Source of the DNA: Aestuariispira insulae
Lineage (GTDB): Bacteria > Pseudomonadota > Alphaproteobacteria > UBA8366 > Aestuariispiraceae
Reading direction: 5' to 3'
DNA: 64,000 nucleotides
Assembly: GCF_003385955.1 (NCBI RefSeq)
Contig: NZ_QRDW01000001.1
Location: 789,893 to 853,892, forward strand
Part shown: one piece after another, positions 16,875 through 26,475 of the stretch
Position numbering within the stretch: the stretch's first letter is position 1
Layout of the letters: the number at the start of each line of letters is the position of its first letter
Notes under the pieces: generated by a model
Databases searched by the model: none
What the model was told of the DNA's origin: nothing
The model's input: only the letters and a program-made list of their open reading frames with translations
Program-made: the position numbers and the translations under genes

Positions 16875-18227
16875 TTACTCCCCTTTCTTCGGCGCGGATT
16901 TTTTGGCCGCAGCCTTCTTGGCGGATGTCTTTTTCGCCGCCGATTTCTTTGCCGCGGCTTTCTTTGCCGAGGCTTTTTTGGCGGAGGCCTTTTTCGCCGC
17001 TGTTTTCTTCGCAGCCGCCTTCGGCGCTTCTGTGGCTGCCGGTTTTACCGTTTTGCCAGCCTTTGCCGGCGCCGATCCGACTGCATCCTTGACCCGCGCA
17101 TTCACAATGGCACCGTCCCGGGTGACCAGCGAGCCCGTGACAACCTCATCTTCCATATCAAAGGTCAGCTGCCCTTTTTCCTGATCGATCATCGGTGTCA
17201 GGAAATTCAGCAAGTTTTTGGCAAACAGCTGGCTGGCGGTTTCCGCCAGGCGGCTCGGCACATTGGCATGGCCGATCAGGGTCACCCCATGCTTTGTAAC
17301 CACTTTGCCAAACTCACTCAGGGGACAGTTGCCACCGGCCTCAACCGCCAAATCGACAATCACGGAACCGGGCTTCATGCTTTTCAACATATCCTCGGTC
17401 ACAAGAACCGGTGCCGGTCGGCCCGGGATCAGGGCCGTGGTGATCACGATATCCTGCTGGGCAATGGTCTTGGCGATCAATTCCGCCTGTTTCTTTTTGT
17501 AACCGTCGGACATTTCCTTGGCATATCCGCCGTCGGTCTGCGCCTGGAGGAATTCCTCATCCTTAACCGCGACAAATTCGCCGCCCAGACTTTGGACCTG
17601 CTCTTCGGTAGCCGGGCGAACATCGGTCGCGCTGACAACGGCTCCCAACCGTTTGGCGGTCGCGATGGCCTGCAGGCCGGCAACACCGACCCCCATGATG
17701 AAAACCTTGGCCGGTTTGATGGTGCCGGCTGCGGTCATCATCAGCGGCATGGCGCGGCCAAAATGCTCCTGGGCATCCAACACCGCTTTATAGCCAGACA
17801 GGTTCGCCTGGGAGGAGAGCACGTCCATGCTTTGTGCCCGGCTGATGCGCGGCACCAGTTCCATGGCAAACAGAGACACCCCCTTTTCCGCCAGCTGGCC
17901 AACCAGATCCCCTTCGGTCAGGGCATTGGCGACACAAGCCAGAGACTGGCCCTTGGAGAATAAAGCGATCTCGTCATGGCCTTCCGCCGCCGTCATAGGC
18001 CGCTGCACCTTCAGGACAATATCGGCCCCCTTACAGGTTTCGGCTGCGGTCTTGGCGATGCTGGCACCGGCCTGGACAAAGATGTCGTCCGACAGGCTGG
18101 CCGCATCTCCGGCCCCTGTTTCCACAATGACCGAGGCGCCAAGCGAGATGAATTTCGAGACAGATTCAGGTGACGCAGCCACACGTTTCTCATGCGGCCG
18201 CCGTTCCTTGAGAATGGCGATCTTCAT
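16875..18227 (-). CDS. pntAA: NAD(P) transhydrogenase alpha subunit 1 with Lys/Ala-rich C-terminal tail
   Basis: A 450-residue protein. Residues 1-385 are the NAD(H)-binding domain I, related to alanine dehydrogenase: KERRPHEKRVAASPE at the start, GVGVAGLQAIATAKRLGA as the dinucleotide fold, and the mobile-loop region near 225-240. The last 65 residues (386-450) are different, made of about nine imperfect repeats of a pentamer ending in Ala-Lys-Lys, with Ala, Ser and Thr only, like a histone H1 or HU-type tail. The separate PntAA is usually about 370-390 residues, so this is an extension. The reading frame is intact, and pntAB starts six bases after the stop. The tail could tether this peripheral subunit to acidic lipid or to PntAB. 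Confidence 0.94.
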   Translation of the reverse strand: MKIAILKERRPHEKRVAASPESVSKFISLGASVIVETGAGDAASLSDDIFVQAGASIAKTAAETCKGADIVLKVQRPMTAAEGHDEIALFSKGQSLACVANALTEGDLVGQLAEKGVSLFAMELVPRISRAQSMDVLSSQANLSGYKAVLDAQEHFGRAMPLMMTAAGTIKPAKVFIMGVGVAGLQAIATAKRLGAVVSATDVRPATEEQVQSLGGEFVAVKDEEFLQAQTDGGYAKEMSDGYKKKQAELIAKTIAQQDIVITTALIPGRPAPVLVTEDMLKSMKPGSVIVDLAVEAGGNCPLSEFGKVVTKHGVTLIGHANVPSRLAETASQLFAKNLLNFLTPMIDQEKGQLTFDMEDEVVTGSLVTRDGAIVNARVKDAVGSAPAKAGKTVKPAATEAPKAAAKKTAAKKASAKKASAKKAAAKKSAAKKTSAKKAAAKKSAPKKGE

Positions 18228-18265
18228 AAAATATAAGCCCCACTGTTCAATCTTTGTTGCATTGC

Positions 18266-18294
18266 ATTATCACAACACAACATTTTACACGCAA
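18266..18294 (-). promoter_or_regulatory. Likely promoter of the pnt operon
   Basis: On the minus strand TTGCGT and GATAAT are 17 bases apart, with TGT just before the -10 (extended -10). The predicted start is about 30 bases before the pntAA ATG. Confidence 0.45.
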
Positions 18295-18630
18295 TAGGGT
18301 GCCGCCCGTCTTTTTCATACAGTTCGCGCACCAGGTCTCCGCAAAACCCCGGACGACTGTTATACACTGATTTTCCTCTTTGAATAGGGTTCCACAGTGA
18401 ATTTTTGGCGGTGCGGCAAAATCACACAGGAATCATGTCACTACCGATCCATTCAGTCGCAATATTATTATGGCAGCGCACAAATGTGATCACATAGAGC
18501 CAATTGGCTTGATAAATTGATCCAGACCGGCACTTGCATGGAGCCATTTTGAGCATTACCTCAGGAAGCAGACTGGAAATCCGTGCGCAGCTGAAGATCG
18601 TGCGGCCAAGAGAAACGGGAATTTAGAGAC
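18295..18630. other. Intergenic region between pntAA and aldehyde dehydrogenase
   Basis: The rest of a 403-base divergent gap. It contains a 10-base palindrome TGTGATCACA at 18486-18495 and tandem TTGAT/TTGAT near 18509, but neither fits the spacing of a CRP or FNR site. The aldehyde dehydrogenase promoter must lie here. No gene or structured RNA is recognised. Confidence 0.35.
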
Positions 18631-20070
18631 ATGATTGAAAAACGCGACTTTTACATCAACGGGAAATGGGTCAAGCCGCAAACGCCGCGCGACCTGGATG
18701 TGATCAACCCCTCCACGGAAGAAGTATGCGCCGTTATTTCTCTGGGCGACCAACCAGATACCGATGCCGCCGTTGTGGCCGCCCGCGCGGCCTTTGACAG
18801 CTGGAGCCAGACCCCGGCTGAAGAGCGCCTGGCCCTGATTGAGAAGCTGGCCGACATTTATGAGCGTCGCAATGATGAGATGGGCGAAGCAATCTCGCTG
18901 GAAATGGGTGCGCCGATTTCCATGTCCCGCGAGGATCAGGCCGGATCCGGCAGCTATCACATCCGCAACTTTATCCGGGCATTCAAGAATTTCACCTTCG
19001 AGAAAACGCTCGGTGACCATGCCCCGGACAATAAAATCCTGATGGAGCCGATCGGGGTTTGCGGTCTGATCACACCGTGGAACTGGCCGATGAATCAAGT
19101 GACACTAAAAGTGGTACCCGCTGTAGCCGTCGGCTGCACTGTGGTGTTGAAACCCTCCGAGATCGCGCCGCTATCTTCCATGCTGTTTGCGGAATTCATG
19201 GATGAAGCCGGTTTCCCGGCCGGGGTCTTTAACCTGGTCAATGGCGATGGTCCTGGGGTCGGTTCCCAACTGTCCGGCCACCGGGATGTGGATATGATCT
19301 CCTTCACCGGCTCCACACGCGCCGGCTCTGCCATCACCAAGAATGCGGCCGACACGGTCAAGCGCGTCAGCCTGGAATTGGGCGGCAAGGGTGCCAATAT
19401 CATCTTTGAAGATGCCGATGAGAATGCGGTAAAACGCGGCGCACGCCATTGTTTCTACAATACCGGCCAATCCTGCAACGCGCCGACACGCATGCTGGTG
19501 CATCGCTCCCGCTATGACGAGGCGGTTAAAATTGCAGGCGAGATCGCAGCCTCCACCCAGGTCAACCGCGCCTCCGAAGAGGGCCGTCATGTGGGTCCGG
19601 TCGTCTCCCAGCTGCAATATGACAAGATCCAGGCCCTGATCGAAAAAGGCATTGAAGAAGGTGCGGAACTTGTCGCCGGCGGCCCCGGCAAGCCGGACGG
19701 GCTGGAAAATGGCTATTATGTCAAACCGACCGTCTTTGCCGGTGTTAATAACGATATGACCATCGCGCGCGAGGAAATCTTCGGCCCGGTCCTCTCGATC
19801 ATCCCGTTCGACAGCGAAGAGGAAGCCATCGCCATCGCCAATGACACGGTGTACGGCCTGACCAACTACATCCAGACCACTGATGCGGAAAGGGCCAACC
19901 GGGTGGCGCGCCGCCTGCGTTCCGGCATGGTGGAGATCAATGGCAAAGGCCGTGGGCCTGGCGCACCCTTTGGCGGCTACAAACAATCCGGCAACGGCCG
20001 CGAAGGCGGCATCTGGGGCCTGGAGGACTTCCTGGAAGTGAAATCGGTGAGCGGCCTGGCCATTGACTGA
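18631..20070 (+). CDS. Aldehyde dehydrogenase family protein
   Basis: A 479-residue NAD(P)-dependent aldehyde dehydrogenase. The catalytic Cys282 sits in TGQSCNAPTR and the general base Glu249 in VSLELGGKG. The cofactor loop FTGSTRAGSAI and the proline/phenylalanine motif EEIFGPVLSII are intact. It oxidises an aldehyde to the acid; the substrate is not evident from sequence. ATG 18631 follows a modest AGAG site and gives the usual N-terminal strand DFYINGKWV. It stands alone between the pnt operon and the Sel1 gene, and ends at a strong terminator. Confidence 0.93.
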   Translation: MIEKRDFYINGKWVKPQTPRDLDVINPSTEEVCAVISLGDQPDTDAAVVAARAAFDSWSQTPAEERLALIEKLADIYERRNDEMGEAISLEMGAPISMSREDQAGSGSYHIRNFIRAFKNFTFEKTLGDHAPDNKILMEPIGVCGLITPWNWPMNQVTLKVVPAVAVGCTVVLKPSEIAPLSSMLFAEFMDEAGFPAGVFNLVNGDGPGVGSQLSGHRDVDMISFTGSTRAGSAITKNAADTVKRVSLELGGKGANIIFEDADENAVKRGARHCFYNTGQSCNAPTRMLVHRSRYDEAVKIAGEIAASTQVNRASEEGRHVGPVVSQLQYDKIQALIEKGIEEGAELVAGGPGKPDGLENGYYVKPTVFAGVNNDMTIAREEIFGPVLSIIPFDSEEEAIAIANDTVYGLTNYIQTTDAERANRVARRLRSGMVEINGKGRGPGAPFGGYKQSGNGREGGIWGLEDFLEVKSVSGLAID

Positions 20071-20094
20071 TCCTTGTGCGTGAACGAATTAGGA

Positions 20095-20132
20095 AAAAGG
20101 CGGAAACTTCCTCAGTTTCCGCCTTTTCTCTT
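20095..20132 (+). terminator. Rho-independent terminator after aldehyde dehydrogenase
   Basis: Perfect 14-bp stem AAAAGGCGGAAACT/AGTTTCCGCCTTTT with a five-base loop and a following CTCTT. Confidence 0.88.
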
Positions 20133-20262
20133 AGTTTCCTCTCCATTCCCCAGCCACAAATTCGAGAAAAACAATCTTAATTTCGCCATAATATTGCATT
20201 CAAGTAGAACAAAATAAGTACTTACCCCAATCAAGACCGCCCGCTCAAAAAGGGAACTTCTC

Positions 20263-21174
20263 ATGAAAAACCTGCTGCTCGTTGCCTTGTTCATGATGTC
20301 ACACCTCCTATCATCCACTGCCACCGCTCGCGATGCCTCAGAAGGTTTCCAAGCCTATCAGGCGGGTGATTTTGATCGGGCACTGGCTATATGGCACCCT
20401 TTGGCAGAAAACGGTTCCCCGGATGCCCAGTTCGGCCTGGGGCTTCTATACCGGCATGGCCAGGGGGTTGAGAAGAATTTCGATCAATCAATCGAGTGGT
20501 TGGAAAAAGCGGCTGAACAGGGACAAGCAGATGCCCTGCTGGAACTGGGACTTTCCTATGCCATGGGTATTGGCCGCCGCCCTGATGAGCAAAAGGCCCA
20601 AGAATATTTCCTCGCCTCTGCCCGTAAAGGCCAAGTTCATGCCCAGATCAACACCGGCTATAGCTATCTGCATGGTATCGGCACTGATCAGAATTATGAG
20701 CAAGCCGTCCATTGGTTTCAGACAGCGGCCGACCGGGGCAACGCAAATGCGCAATATGAACTAGCCATGCTCTATGCTCACGGCAAGGGCACGGCCATTG
20801 ATCTCCCAAAGGCCAACGCCCTTTTCCAGGAAGCCGCGCAGCAGGGGCATCGCGAAGCCCAATATAATATCGGTTACAGCTATCTGAGCGGCAAAGGTAT
20901 TGAAAAAAACTACGGCGCTGCATTGAAATGGTTTGCCGCCGCCAGCCAGCAAGGTTCCGTTGACGCCCTATTTGCAATGGGAACCATGGCAAATGCCGGC
21001 CTTGGCGTTAAGGCTGACAAAATCCAGGCCCATAACTGGTGGACCATCGCTGCTATTGAAGGCCACCCGGAAGCCCCCAATGCCCTAAAGCGGTTGGAGG
21101 CAGAGATGACAGCAGAAGAATTGGAAGCGGCAAAGCGGGAAGAAGAGCGCTGGAACCCGCCCGCAAAGAACTAA
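20263..21174 (+). CDS. Secreted Sel1-like repeat protein
   Basis: A 303-residue protein with a signal peptide (hydrophobic core 3-20, cleavage after ATA near residue 23). It has about six to seven Sel1-type tetratricopeptide-like repeats from residue 30 to 275. Each has the pattern A-x-x-x-L-G-x-x-Y-x-x-G-x-G-x-x-x-x-x-x-x-A-x-x-W, for example near 68, 104, 140, 176 and 212. A charged Glu/Lys-rich tail closes the protein. Sel1 repeats form curved helical solenoids that bind other proteins, often in envelope or stress pathways. No catalytic domain is present. The partner is unknown. Its stop lies 39 bases from the convergent peptidase. Confidence 0.88.
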   Translation: MKNLLLVALFMMSHLLSSTATARDASEGFQAYQAGDFDRALAIWHPLAENGSPDAQFGLGLLYRHGQGVEKNFDQSIEWLEKAAEQGQADALLELGLSYAMGIGRRPDEQKAQEYFLASARKGQVHAQINTGYSYLHGIGTDQNYEQAVHWFQTAADRGNANAQYELAMLYAHGKGTAIDLPKANALFQEAAQQGHREAQYNIGYSYLSGKGIEKNYGAALKWFAAASQQGSVDALFAMGTMANAGLGVKADKIQAHNWWTIAAIEGHPEAPNALKRLEAEMTAEELEAAKREEERWNPPAKN

Positions 21175-21213
21175 GAATTCCGCAGCGACAGGAAGCACTC
21201 CCCTTTCATCGGA

Positions 21214-22989
21214 TCAGGCTTCCTTTTCCAACTCATCAATGAAGCCCGCAATCACATCCAGCCCCTTGGACCAAAAGGCCGGGTCGGAGGCATCCAGGCC
21301 GAAAGGCGCCAACAGTTCCTTGTGCCGCAGGGTGCCGCCGGCGCGCAGCATGTCGAAATATTTTTCCACAAAGCCTTCATCGGCATTTTCATAAAGCGCA
21401 TAGAGGCTGTTCACCAGACAATCACCAAAGGCATAGGCATAGACATAGAATGGCGAATGGATGAAATGCGGGATATAGGACCAGAAGGTCCGGTATCCTT
21501 CATCAAAGCATAAGGCATCGCCCAGGCTTTCCTCAGAGACCTTCATCCAGATATCGCCCAGCTGATCCGCTGTCAGTTCTCCTTGAAGACGGGCATCATG
21601 CACCTGGCGCTCAAAATCAAAGAAAGCCACCTGCCGCACGACGGTATTGAGCATATCTTCAACCTTGGCCGCCAGCATGGCCCGGCGTTTCTTCGGATCG
21701 TCCTCCTGGGACAGCATGCCTTTGAAGGTCAACATCTCGCCGAAGACGGATGCGGTTTCGGCCAGCGTCAAAGGCGTGTCGGACATCAAATGCCCCTGAT
21801 CACCTGCCAGCACCTGATGCACCCCATGACCCAATTCATGGGCCAGGGTCATCACATCGCGGGTCTTGCCCTGGTAATTGAGCAAAAGATAGGGATGTGC
21901 GCTAGGCACAGTCGGATGGGCAAAGGCCCCGGACGCTTTACCAGGTCGTGCCGGGACATCAATCCATGCATTGTCGAAAAATTTCTGGCCAATCGCCGCC
22001 AAATCCGGAGAAAAGCGACCATAGGCTGACAGCACAGTCTCCTGAGCCTGATCCCAGGAAATAACGCCGTCATCCTCATCCGGCAACGGAGCCAGACGGT
22101 CCCAGTAATCCAACCTTTCCTGGCCCAGCCATTTGGCTTTCAGGCGGTAATAGCGGTGCGACAGGCGCGGATAGGCATCCTTCACGGCCGAGACCAGCGC
22201 ATCCACCACCTCATCTTCCACATAGTTGGACAGGTTGCGTGCGGAAACCGGCCGGTCAAAACCGCGCCAGCTATCCTCAACCGACTTGTCTTTTGCCAAT
22301 GTGTTGGTGATATGTGTGAAGATGCGGATATTGGCTCCCAACACTTTGCCGACGGTCTGCGCCGCCTCTTTGCGGACAGTGGCATCCTGATCATGCATCA
22401 GGTTGAGCGCTTCGGTGGCCGTCATCTCGCGCCCCTGGCAGGGAAATCGCAGCGAGGCCAATGTCTCATCAAACAAACGGATCCAGGCCGCTTTACCACT
22501 GACCGATTTTTCATGCAGCAGCTTTTCCAGCTCATCACTCAGCTGATGATCGCGCAAGGCGCGCACGTCACGCAGCCAGGGGCGATAATGGGCAAGCTCC
22601 GCCGCTTCATCCAGCATGCTGTTGAGGATGGCTTCATCCAGCCGGTTGATCTCCAGGGTGAAGAACAGAAGATGGCTGGAAATATCATTCACCTTTTCCT
22701 GGCAATTCTGGAAAAACCGCCCGATCTCCGAATCGGTCACGTCACCGGCGTAAACCAGATAGGCATAGCTCATGACCCTTGAGAGCGTTTCATCGAGATT
22801 TTCATATTCCCGGATCGCTTTTGCCAGGGCGGCGGCATCCAGCCCTGCAACCTTACCTTGATAGCGTGATGAAAATTCTTCTGCCTTTTCAAAGGATTGC
22901 ACCATATCGTGGTCCAGCTCGGGGCTGTCCATTCCAGGATAGAGATCGCTCAAATCCCATTCCGGCAGATTGTCCAAAGTTTTTTCCAT
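21214..22989 (-). CDS. pepF: M3-family oligoendopeptidase (PepF-like)
   Basis: A 591-residue cytoplasmic metallopeptidase of the M3B oligoendopeptidase F group. The zinc site HELGH is at 384-388, and the third ligand glutamate lies about 25 residues on, in LAETASVFGEM. A long helical N-terminal lobe and a conserved C-terminal FCFDEG/YPHFIHSPFYVYAYAFG-like region complete the fold. The enzyme trims short peptides. I prefer ATG 22989, preceded by AGAGG at ideal spacing, over the ATG six codons earlier. It is divergent from the acyl-CoA synthetase. Confidence 0.93.
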   Translation of the reverse strand: MEKTLDNLPEWDLSDLYPGMDSPELDHDMVQSFEKAEEFSSRYQGKVAGLDAAALAKAIREYENLDETLSRVMSYAYLVYAGDVTDSEIGRFFQNCQEKVNDISSHLLFFTLEINRLDEAILNSMLDEAAELAHYRPWLRDVRALRDHQLSDELEKLLHEKSVSGKAAWIRLFDETLASLRFPCQGREMTATEALNLMHDQDATVRKEAAQTVGKVLGANIRIFTHITNTLAKDKSVEDSWRGFDRPVSARNLSNYVEDEVVDALVSAVKDAYPRLSHRYYRLKAKWLGQERLDYWDRLAPLPDEDDGVISWDQAQETVLSAYGRFSPDLAAIGQKFFDNAWIDVPARPGKASGAFAHPTVPSAHPYLLLNYQGKTRDVMTLAHELGHGVHQVLAGDQGHLMSDTPLTLAETASVFGEMLTFKGMLSQEDDPKKRRAMLAAKVEDMLNTVVRQVAFFDFERQVHDARLQGELTADQLGDIWMKVSEESLGDALCFDEGYRTFWSYIPHFIHSPFYVYAYAFGDCLVNSLYALYENADEGFVEKYFDMLRAGGTLRHKELLAPFGLDASDPAFWSKGLDVIAGFIDELEKEA

Positions 22990-23140
22990 CACGACCTCTT
23001 TGCCCATCCGTCTTTACTCCATACGGTTTTGACAAGTATATGAATGGTTTCAGACAAGAGAACAAGCATCCGGCGCGAAGAAACCGAACCATCGGGAGCC
23101 GCACCGGCCAGCGGGTAATAAAACAGGACAGGAAAACAGC

Positions 23141-24937
23141 GTGCTGAATTACGACACGATCAAAAACTTGCCGGACATGTTTTTCACACAGGCCGAGAAA
23201 TTTGGCGATGCGCCTTTCCTGTGGACCAAGAGAGACGGCAGCTGGCAAAGCCAGAGCTGGTCGGAGATCGCCGCGCGCGTATCAGCACTCAGCCGCGGGC
23301 TGCGGGCCAATGGCGTGAAACCAGGTGATCGGGTGATCATCCTCTCGGAGAACCGTCCCGCCTGGTTCATCAGCGATCTGGCTATCATGTCCACCGGCGC
23401 CATCACAGTGCCGGCCTATACCACCAACACGGTGGAAGACCATGTTCATGTCCTGAGCGATTCCGGCGCCAAAGTAGCCATCATTTCCGGCAAGCGCATG
23501 GCCAAGAATTTCATCCCGGCTGCCGTTCAGGCCGGCCTTGACCTGGTCATCACCATGGAGCCGATCGATCAAAAACCGGCCCAGTCGGTGGAGGTCCGTG
23601 AACTGGATGAGGTCACCGCACAGGGCCGCACCCAGCCGGATGATGTCCTTGAGATCGTCAGCGGGTTGAAACGAACCGATACCTGCTGCCTGATCTATAC
23701 CTCCGGCACAAGCGGCACCCCCAACGGCGTAATGCAAAGCCATGGATCCATTCTGTGCAACTGCAAGGGCGCGGAGGATGTGCTCAAACACCTGCCGCGC
23801 TATGGCCAGGAAACCGAAGTGTTTCTATCCTTCCTGCCACTCAGCCATTCCTATGAACATTCCGCCGGGCAATTCGTACCGATCGGATTTGGCGCGCAAA
23901 TCTATTATGCGGAAAGCATTGATAAGCTGGTCGCGAATATCGAGGAAGTACGGCCGACAATCATGGTTTCCGTGCCCAGGCTCTATGAAACCATCCGAGG
24001 GCGGATCCTGCGCGGCGCAGAACAGGCTGGCGGCCTGAAACAGAAGATGCTGTTAAAAGCTATCGCCCTTGGCCGCAAACGCTATGAAGATCCCAAATCC
24101 CTGTCCTTCATTGACCGGATTTTAGATGCTGTCCTGGAAAAACTGGTGCGCAAAAAGGTGCAAAACCGCTTTGGCGGCCGATTGAAAACCTTTGTTTCCG
24201 GCGGTGCGCCACTGAATTTTGATGTCGGCGTCTTTTTCCTCTCTATCGGCTTACGGGTTCTTCAGGGGTATGGCCAGACGGAATCAGGACCGGTGATTGC
24301 CGTCAACCGCTGCGAGTTGAACAATCTGCGCACCGTCGGCCCGCCGATGACCGATGTCGAGGTGAAGATCGCAGAGGATGGCGAAATCCTCTGCCGGGGC
24401 GAGTTGGTCATGAACGGCTACTGGAACAATCCGGAAAAATCAGCAGAAACCGTTGTCGATGGCTGGCTGCATACCGGTGATGTCGGTCACCTGAATGACG
24501 ATGGCTATCTGGTCATCACCGACCGGAAAAAAGATATCATCGTCAATTCCGGCGGTGACAATGTTTCGCCCCAGCGGGTCGAAGGCATTCTCTGCCTGGA
24601 ACCCGAGATCGGCCAATGCATGGTCTATGGAGACCAAAAGCCCCACTTGGTGGCCGCCATCGTGCCCGACGAAGAATTTATGGCAACCTGGCGCAAGGAA
24701 AGCGGCGCGCTTGATGACCAGCCCCTGGCCGAAGATCCGGCTTTCCGCCGGGCGATAAATGATGCGATCGAACGCACCCGCGCCCGGCTCTCCGTGATTG
24801 AACGGGTTCGGAAATTCATCATCATCGAAGAACCCTTCTCTGTTGAAAATGCCATGATGACCCCATCTCTGAAAATCAGGCGGCATATCGTCAAAGAAAA
24901 TTACGGCGACCTCCTGGAAGCGCTTTACAAGAAATAA
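23141..24937 (+). CDS. Long-chain acyl-CoA synthetase (AMP-forming)
   Basis: A 598-residue ANL-superfamily enzyme of the FAA1/FadD15-type long-chain group. The ATP/AMP P-loop YTSGTSGTPNGV is near residue 185. GYGQTESGPV is the adenine motif, TGDVGHLNDDGYL lies near 450, and DRKKDIIVNSGGDNVSPQ is the hinge. The C-terminal lysine region is slightly divergent. It activates fatty acids to acyl-CoA for beta-oxidation or lipid synthesis. The start is GTG 23141, with ACAGGA upstream. It is followed after 38 bases by an OsmC gene and then a GlxA-type regulator on the same strand, a probable operon. Confidence 0.92.
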   Translation: MLNYDTIKNLPDMFFTQAEKFGDAPFLWTKRDGSWQSQSWSEIAARVSALSRGLRANGVKPGDRVIILSENRPAWFISDLAIMSTGAITVPAYTTNTVEDHVHVLSDSGAKVAIISGKRMAKNFIPAAVQAGLDLVITMEPIDQKPAQSVEVRELDEVTAQGRTQPDDVLEIVSGLKRTDTCCLIYTSGTSGTPNGVMQSHGSILCNCKGAEDVLKHLPRYGQETEVFLSFLPLSHSYEHSAGQFVPIGFGAQIYYAESIDKLVANIEEVRPTIMVSVPRLYETIRGRILRGAEQAGGLKQKMLLKAIALGRKRYEDPKSLSFIDRILDAVLEKLVRKKVQNRFGGRLKTFVSGGAPLNFDVGVFFLSIGLRVLQGYGQTESGPVIAVNRCELNNLRTVGPPMTDVEVKIAEDGEILCRGELVMNGYWNNPEKSAETVVDGWLHTGDVGHLNDDGYLVITDRKKDIIVNSGGDNVSPQRVEGILCLEPEIGQCMVYGDQKPHLVAAIVPDEEFMATWRKESGALDDQPLAEDPAFRRAINDAIERTRARLSVIERVRKFIIIEEPFSVENAMMTPSLKIRRHIVKENYGDLLEALYKK

Positions 24938-24975
24938 CGCCGTCCCTGCGCGGCCTGTAACGAGAGTAGAATTTT

Positions 24976-25404
24976 ATGAAGACACGTGTGCAATGGATCG
25001 ACAATAACCGCTGGCTGGCCAATAACGAGTCTGGCCACGGCCTGGTGCTGGATGCTTCCATGGGTGAAGGGGATCCGCTGGGCCGGCTGGGCCCGAGCCC
25101 TATGGAACTGTTGTTGATGGGTGTTGGTGGCTGCTCCGGGATCGACGTCATCCACATCCTGAAAAAATCCCGCGAGCCGGTAACCGATTGCGTGGTCGAA
25201 ATTGTAGGGACGCGGGCCGATACCGATCCCAAAGTCTTCACCGACATTCATATGATCTATACCGTGACCGGCAAAGGTCTCACCCCGGCCAAAGTAGAGC
25301 GCGCGGTTGACCTGTCCAAGGAGAAATACTGCTCTGCGTCTGTGATGATGGGCAAAGCCGCCAAAATCACACGCGAGATCAAGATCCTGGAAGCCGGGGA
25401 ATGA
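24976..25404 (+). CDS. OsmC family protein
   Basis: A 142-residue OsmC/Ohr-fold protein. The first conserved cysteine is in the GVGGCSGIDVIHIL helix (near residue 55), and the second in KYCSASVMM (near 116). These are the expected peroxidatic and resolving pair of thiol-dependent peroxidases in the family. Such proteins reduce organic hydroperoxides, including fatty-acid peroxides, which suits its place behind an acyl-CoA synthetase. The regulator that follows starts seven bases after its stop. A second OsmC domain occurs in the fusion protein at 45601. Confidence 0.9.
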   Translation: MKTRVQWIDNNRWLANNESGHGLVLDASMGEGDPLGRLGPSPMELLLMGVGGCSGIDVIHILKKSREPVTDCVVEIVGTRADTDPKVFTDIHMIYTVTGKGLTPAKVERAVDLSKEKYCSASVMMGKAAKITREIKILEAGE

Positions 25405-25411
25405 TACGCCG

Positions 25412-26404
25412 ATGACGACAGACAGGGATATGGGGGGCAGTTCTCTTTCCGTGGGGTTGATCCCACTGGAAAAATTCACCCTCTCTCCCTTCTCAGCCTT
25501 TCTTGACGTCTTGCGTCTGGCGGCGGACAAAGGCGATAGAAGCGAACAGCGCAACTGCCACTGGTCGGTGATGGCCCCTGGCCATTCGCAGGTAACCGCC
25601 AGCTGCGGCGTAACCATTGCGACCGACCGTCAGCCCGCGAGCCCTGAGCGTTATGACTATATCGCCGTCTTCGGCGGCCTTTTACAGCCGCATTTTTCAC
25701 TCGACGAACATACCCTGCTCTATCTTCGCAAGGCTGATGAGCTGGGCATCCCTCTAATCAGTGTCTGCAACGGCACCTTTGCGCTGATTGAAGCCGGATT
25801 GATGAAGGGACGGCGCAGCTGCATCAGCTGGTACCATCACCGGGATTATGTGGAAGCATTCGGGGAGATCCCCCTGGAAACCGACCAGCTCTATCTGGAA
25901 GATGGCAACCGGATCACCTGTGCCGGGGGCGCGGGGGCGGCTGATCTGGCGCTCTGGCTGGTCAACCGGCATATCGGGGATCGCTGGGCCCGGAAATGCC
26001 AGCGCATTCTCATGCTGGAAGAGGCCCGCCCGCCAACCCGTTCACAACCCCTGCCAGCCCTTTCAGCCAGGGTCAATGACCCCGCAGTGCGCCAGGTGGT
26101 TTTGACTATCGAGCGCACCTTATCCGAACCGATCACAACCGCCGATCTCGCCAGTGCGGTCAATATGAGCCGACGTCACCTTGAGCGGCGTTTCCGCCAG
26201 GAGATGAAAATCGGCGTGCAGGAATTTGTGCGCGATATGCGCCTGCGCATGGCCCATGACCTGTTGACCAATACCGGGCAAACGGTGACTGAGATCGCCT
26301 ATGAATGCGGATTCAAGCACCACACCTATTTCACCGCGCTCTTTAAGAAGAAATTCGGTTTCTCGCCCAAAGAGTTCCGGGAACAGAATGCTGAACAGGA
26401 ATAA
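25412..26404 (+). CDS. GlxA-type transcriptional regulator (DJ-1/PfpI + AraC)
   Basis: A 330-residue regulator. Residues 12-190 form a DJ-1/PfpI-like domain, with the nucleophile-elbow region SVCNGTFALIEAGLMKGRR retaining a cysteine. Residues 215-325 form an AraC-type double helix-turn-helix, with NMSRRHLERRFRQEM and the signature GQTVTEIAYECGFKHHTYFTALFKK... in the second half. GlxA-type regulators commonly control amine, carnitine or betaine catabolism. The inducer here is unknown. It overlaps no gene but follows osmC by seven bases, so co-expression is likely. A bidirectional terminator follows. Confidence 0.9.
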   Translation: MTTDRDMGGSSLSVGLIPLEKFTLSPFSAFLDVLRLAADKGDRSEQRNCHWSVMAPGHSQVTASCGVTIATDRQPASPERYDYIAVFGGLLQPHFSLDEHTLLYLRKADELGIPLISVCNGTFALIEAGLMKGRRSCISWYHHRDYVEAFGEIPLETDQLYLEDGNRITCAGGAGAADLALWLVNRHIGDRWARKCQRILMLEEARPPTRSQPLPALSARVNDPAVRQVVLTIERTLSEPITTADLASAVNMSRRHLERRFRQEMKIGVQEFVRDMRLRMAHDLLTNTGQTVTEIAYECGFKHHTYFTALFKKKFGFSPKEFREQNAEQE

Positions 26405-26411
26405 AGCCTAG

Positions 26412-26450
26412 AAAAAAGGGCTCCCGTGTTGAACAGCAGCCCTTCTCTTT
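26412..26450. terminator. Bidirectional terminator between convergent genes
   Basis: Seven-bp stem AAGGGCT/AGCCCTT with a 15-base loop. An A-run on the left and CTCTTT on the right serve both convergent genes. Confidence 0.65.
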
Positions 26451-26475
26451 CCGTTGATCGCGCCAGGGCGCGAAA

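Noticed and set aside
16650-17963. Long plus-strand open frame across the pntAB/pntAA genes, rich in Phe/Arg/Gly
   Set aside because: It is the shadow of the Ala/Lys repeats and the rest of the pnt genes on the other strand.
18486-18495. TGTGATCACA palindrome that recalls a CRP site
   Set aside because: CRP half-sites need a six-base spacer; here they abut. A ten-base palindrome can occur by chance.
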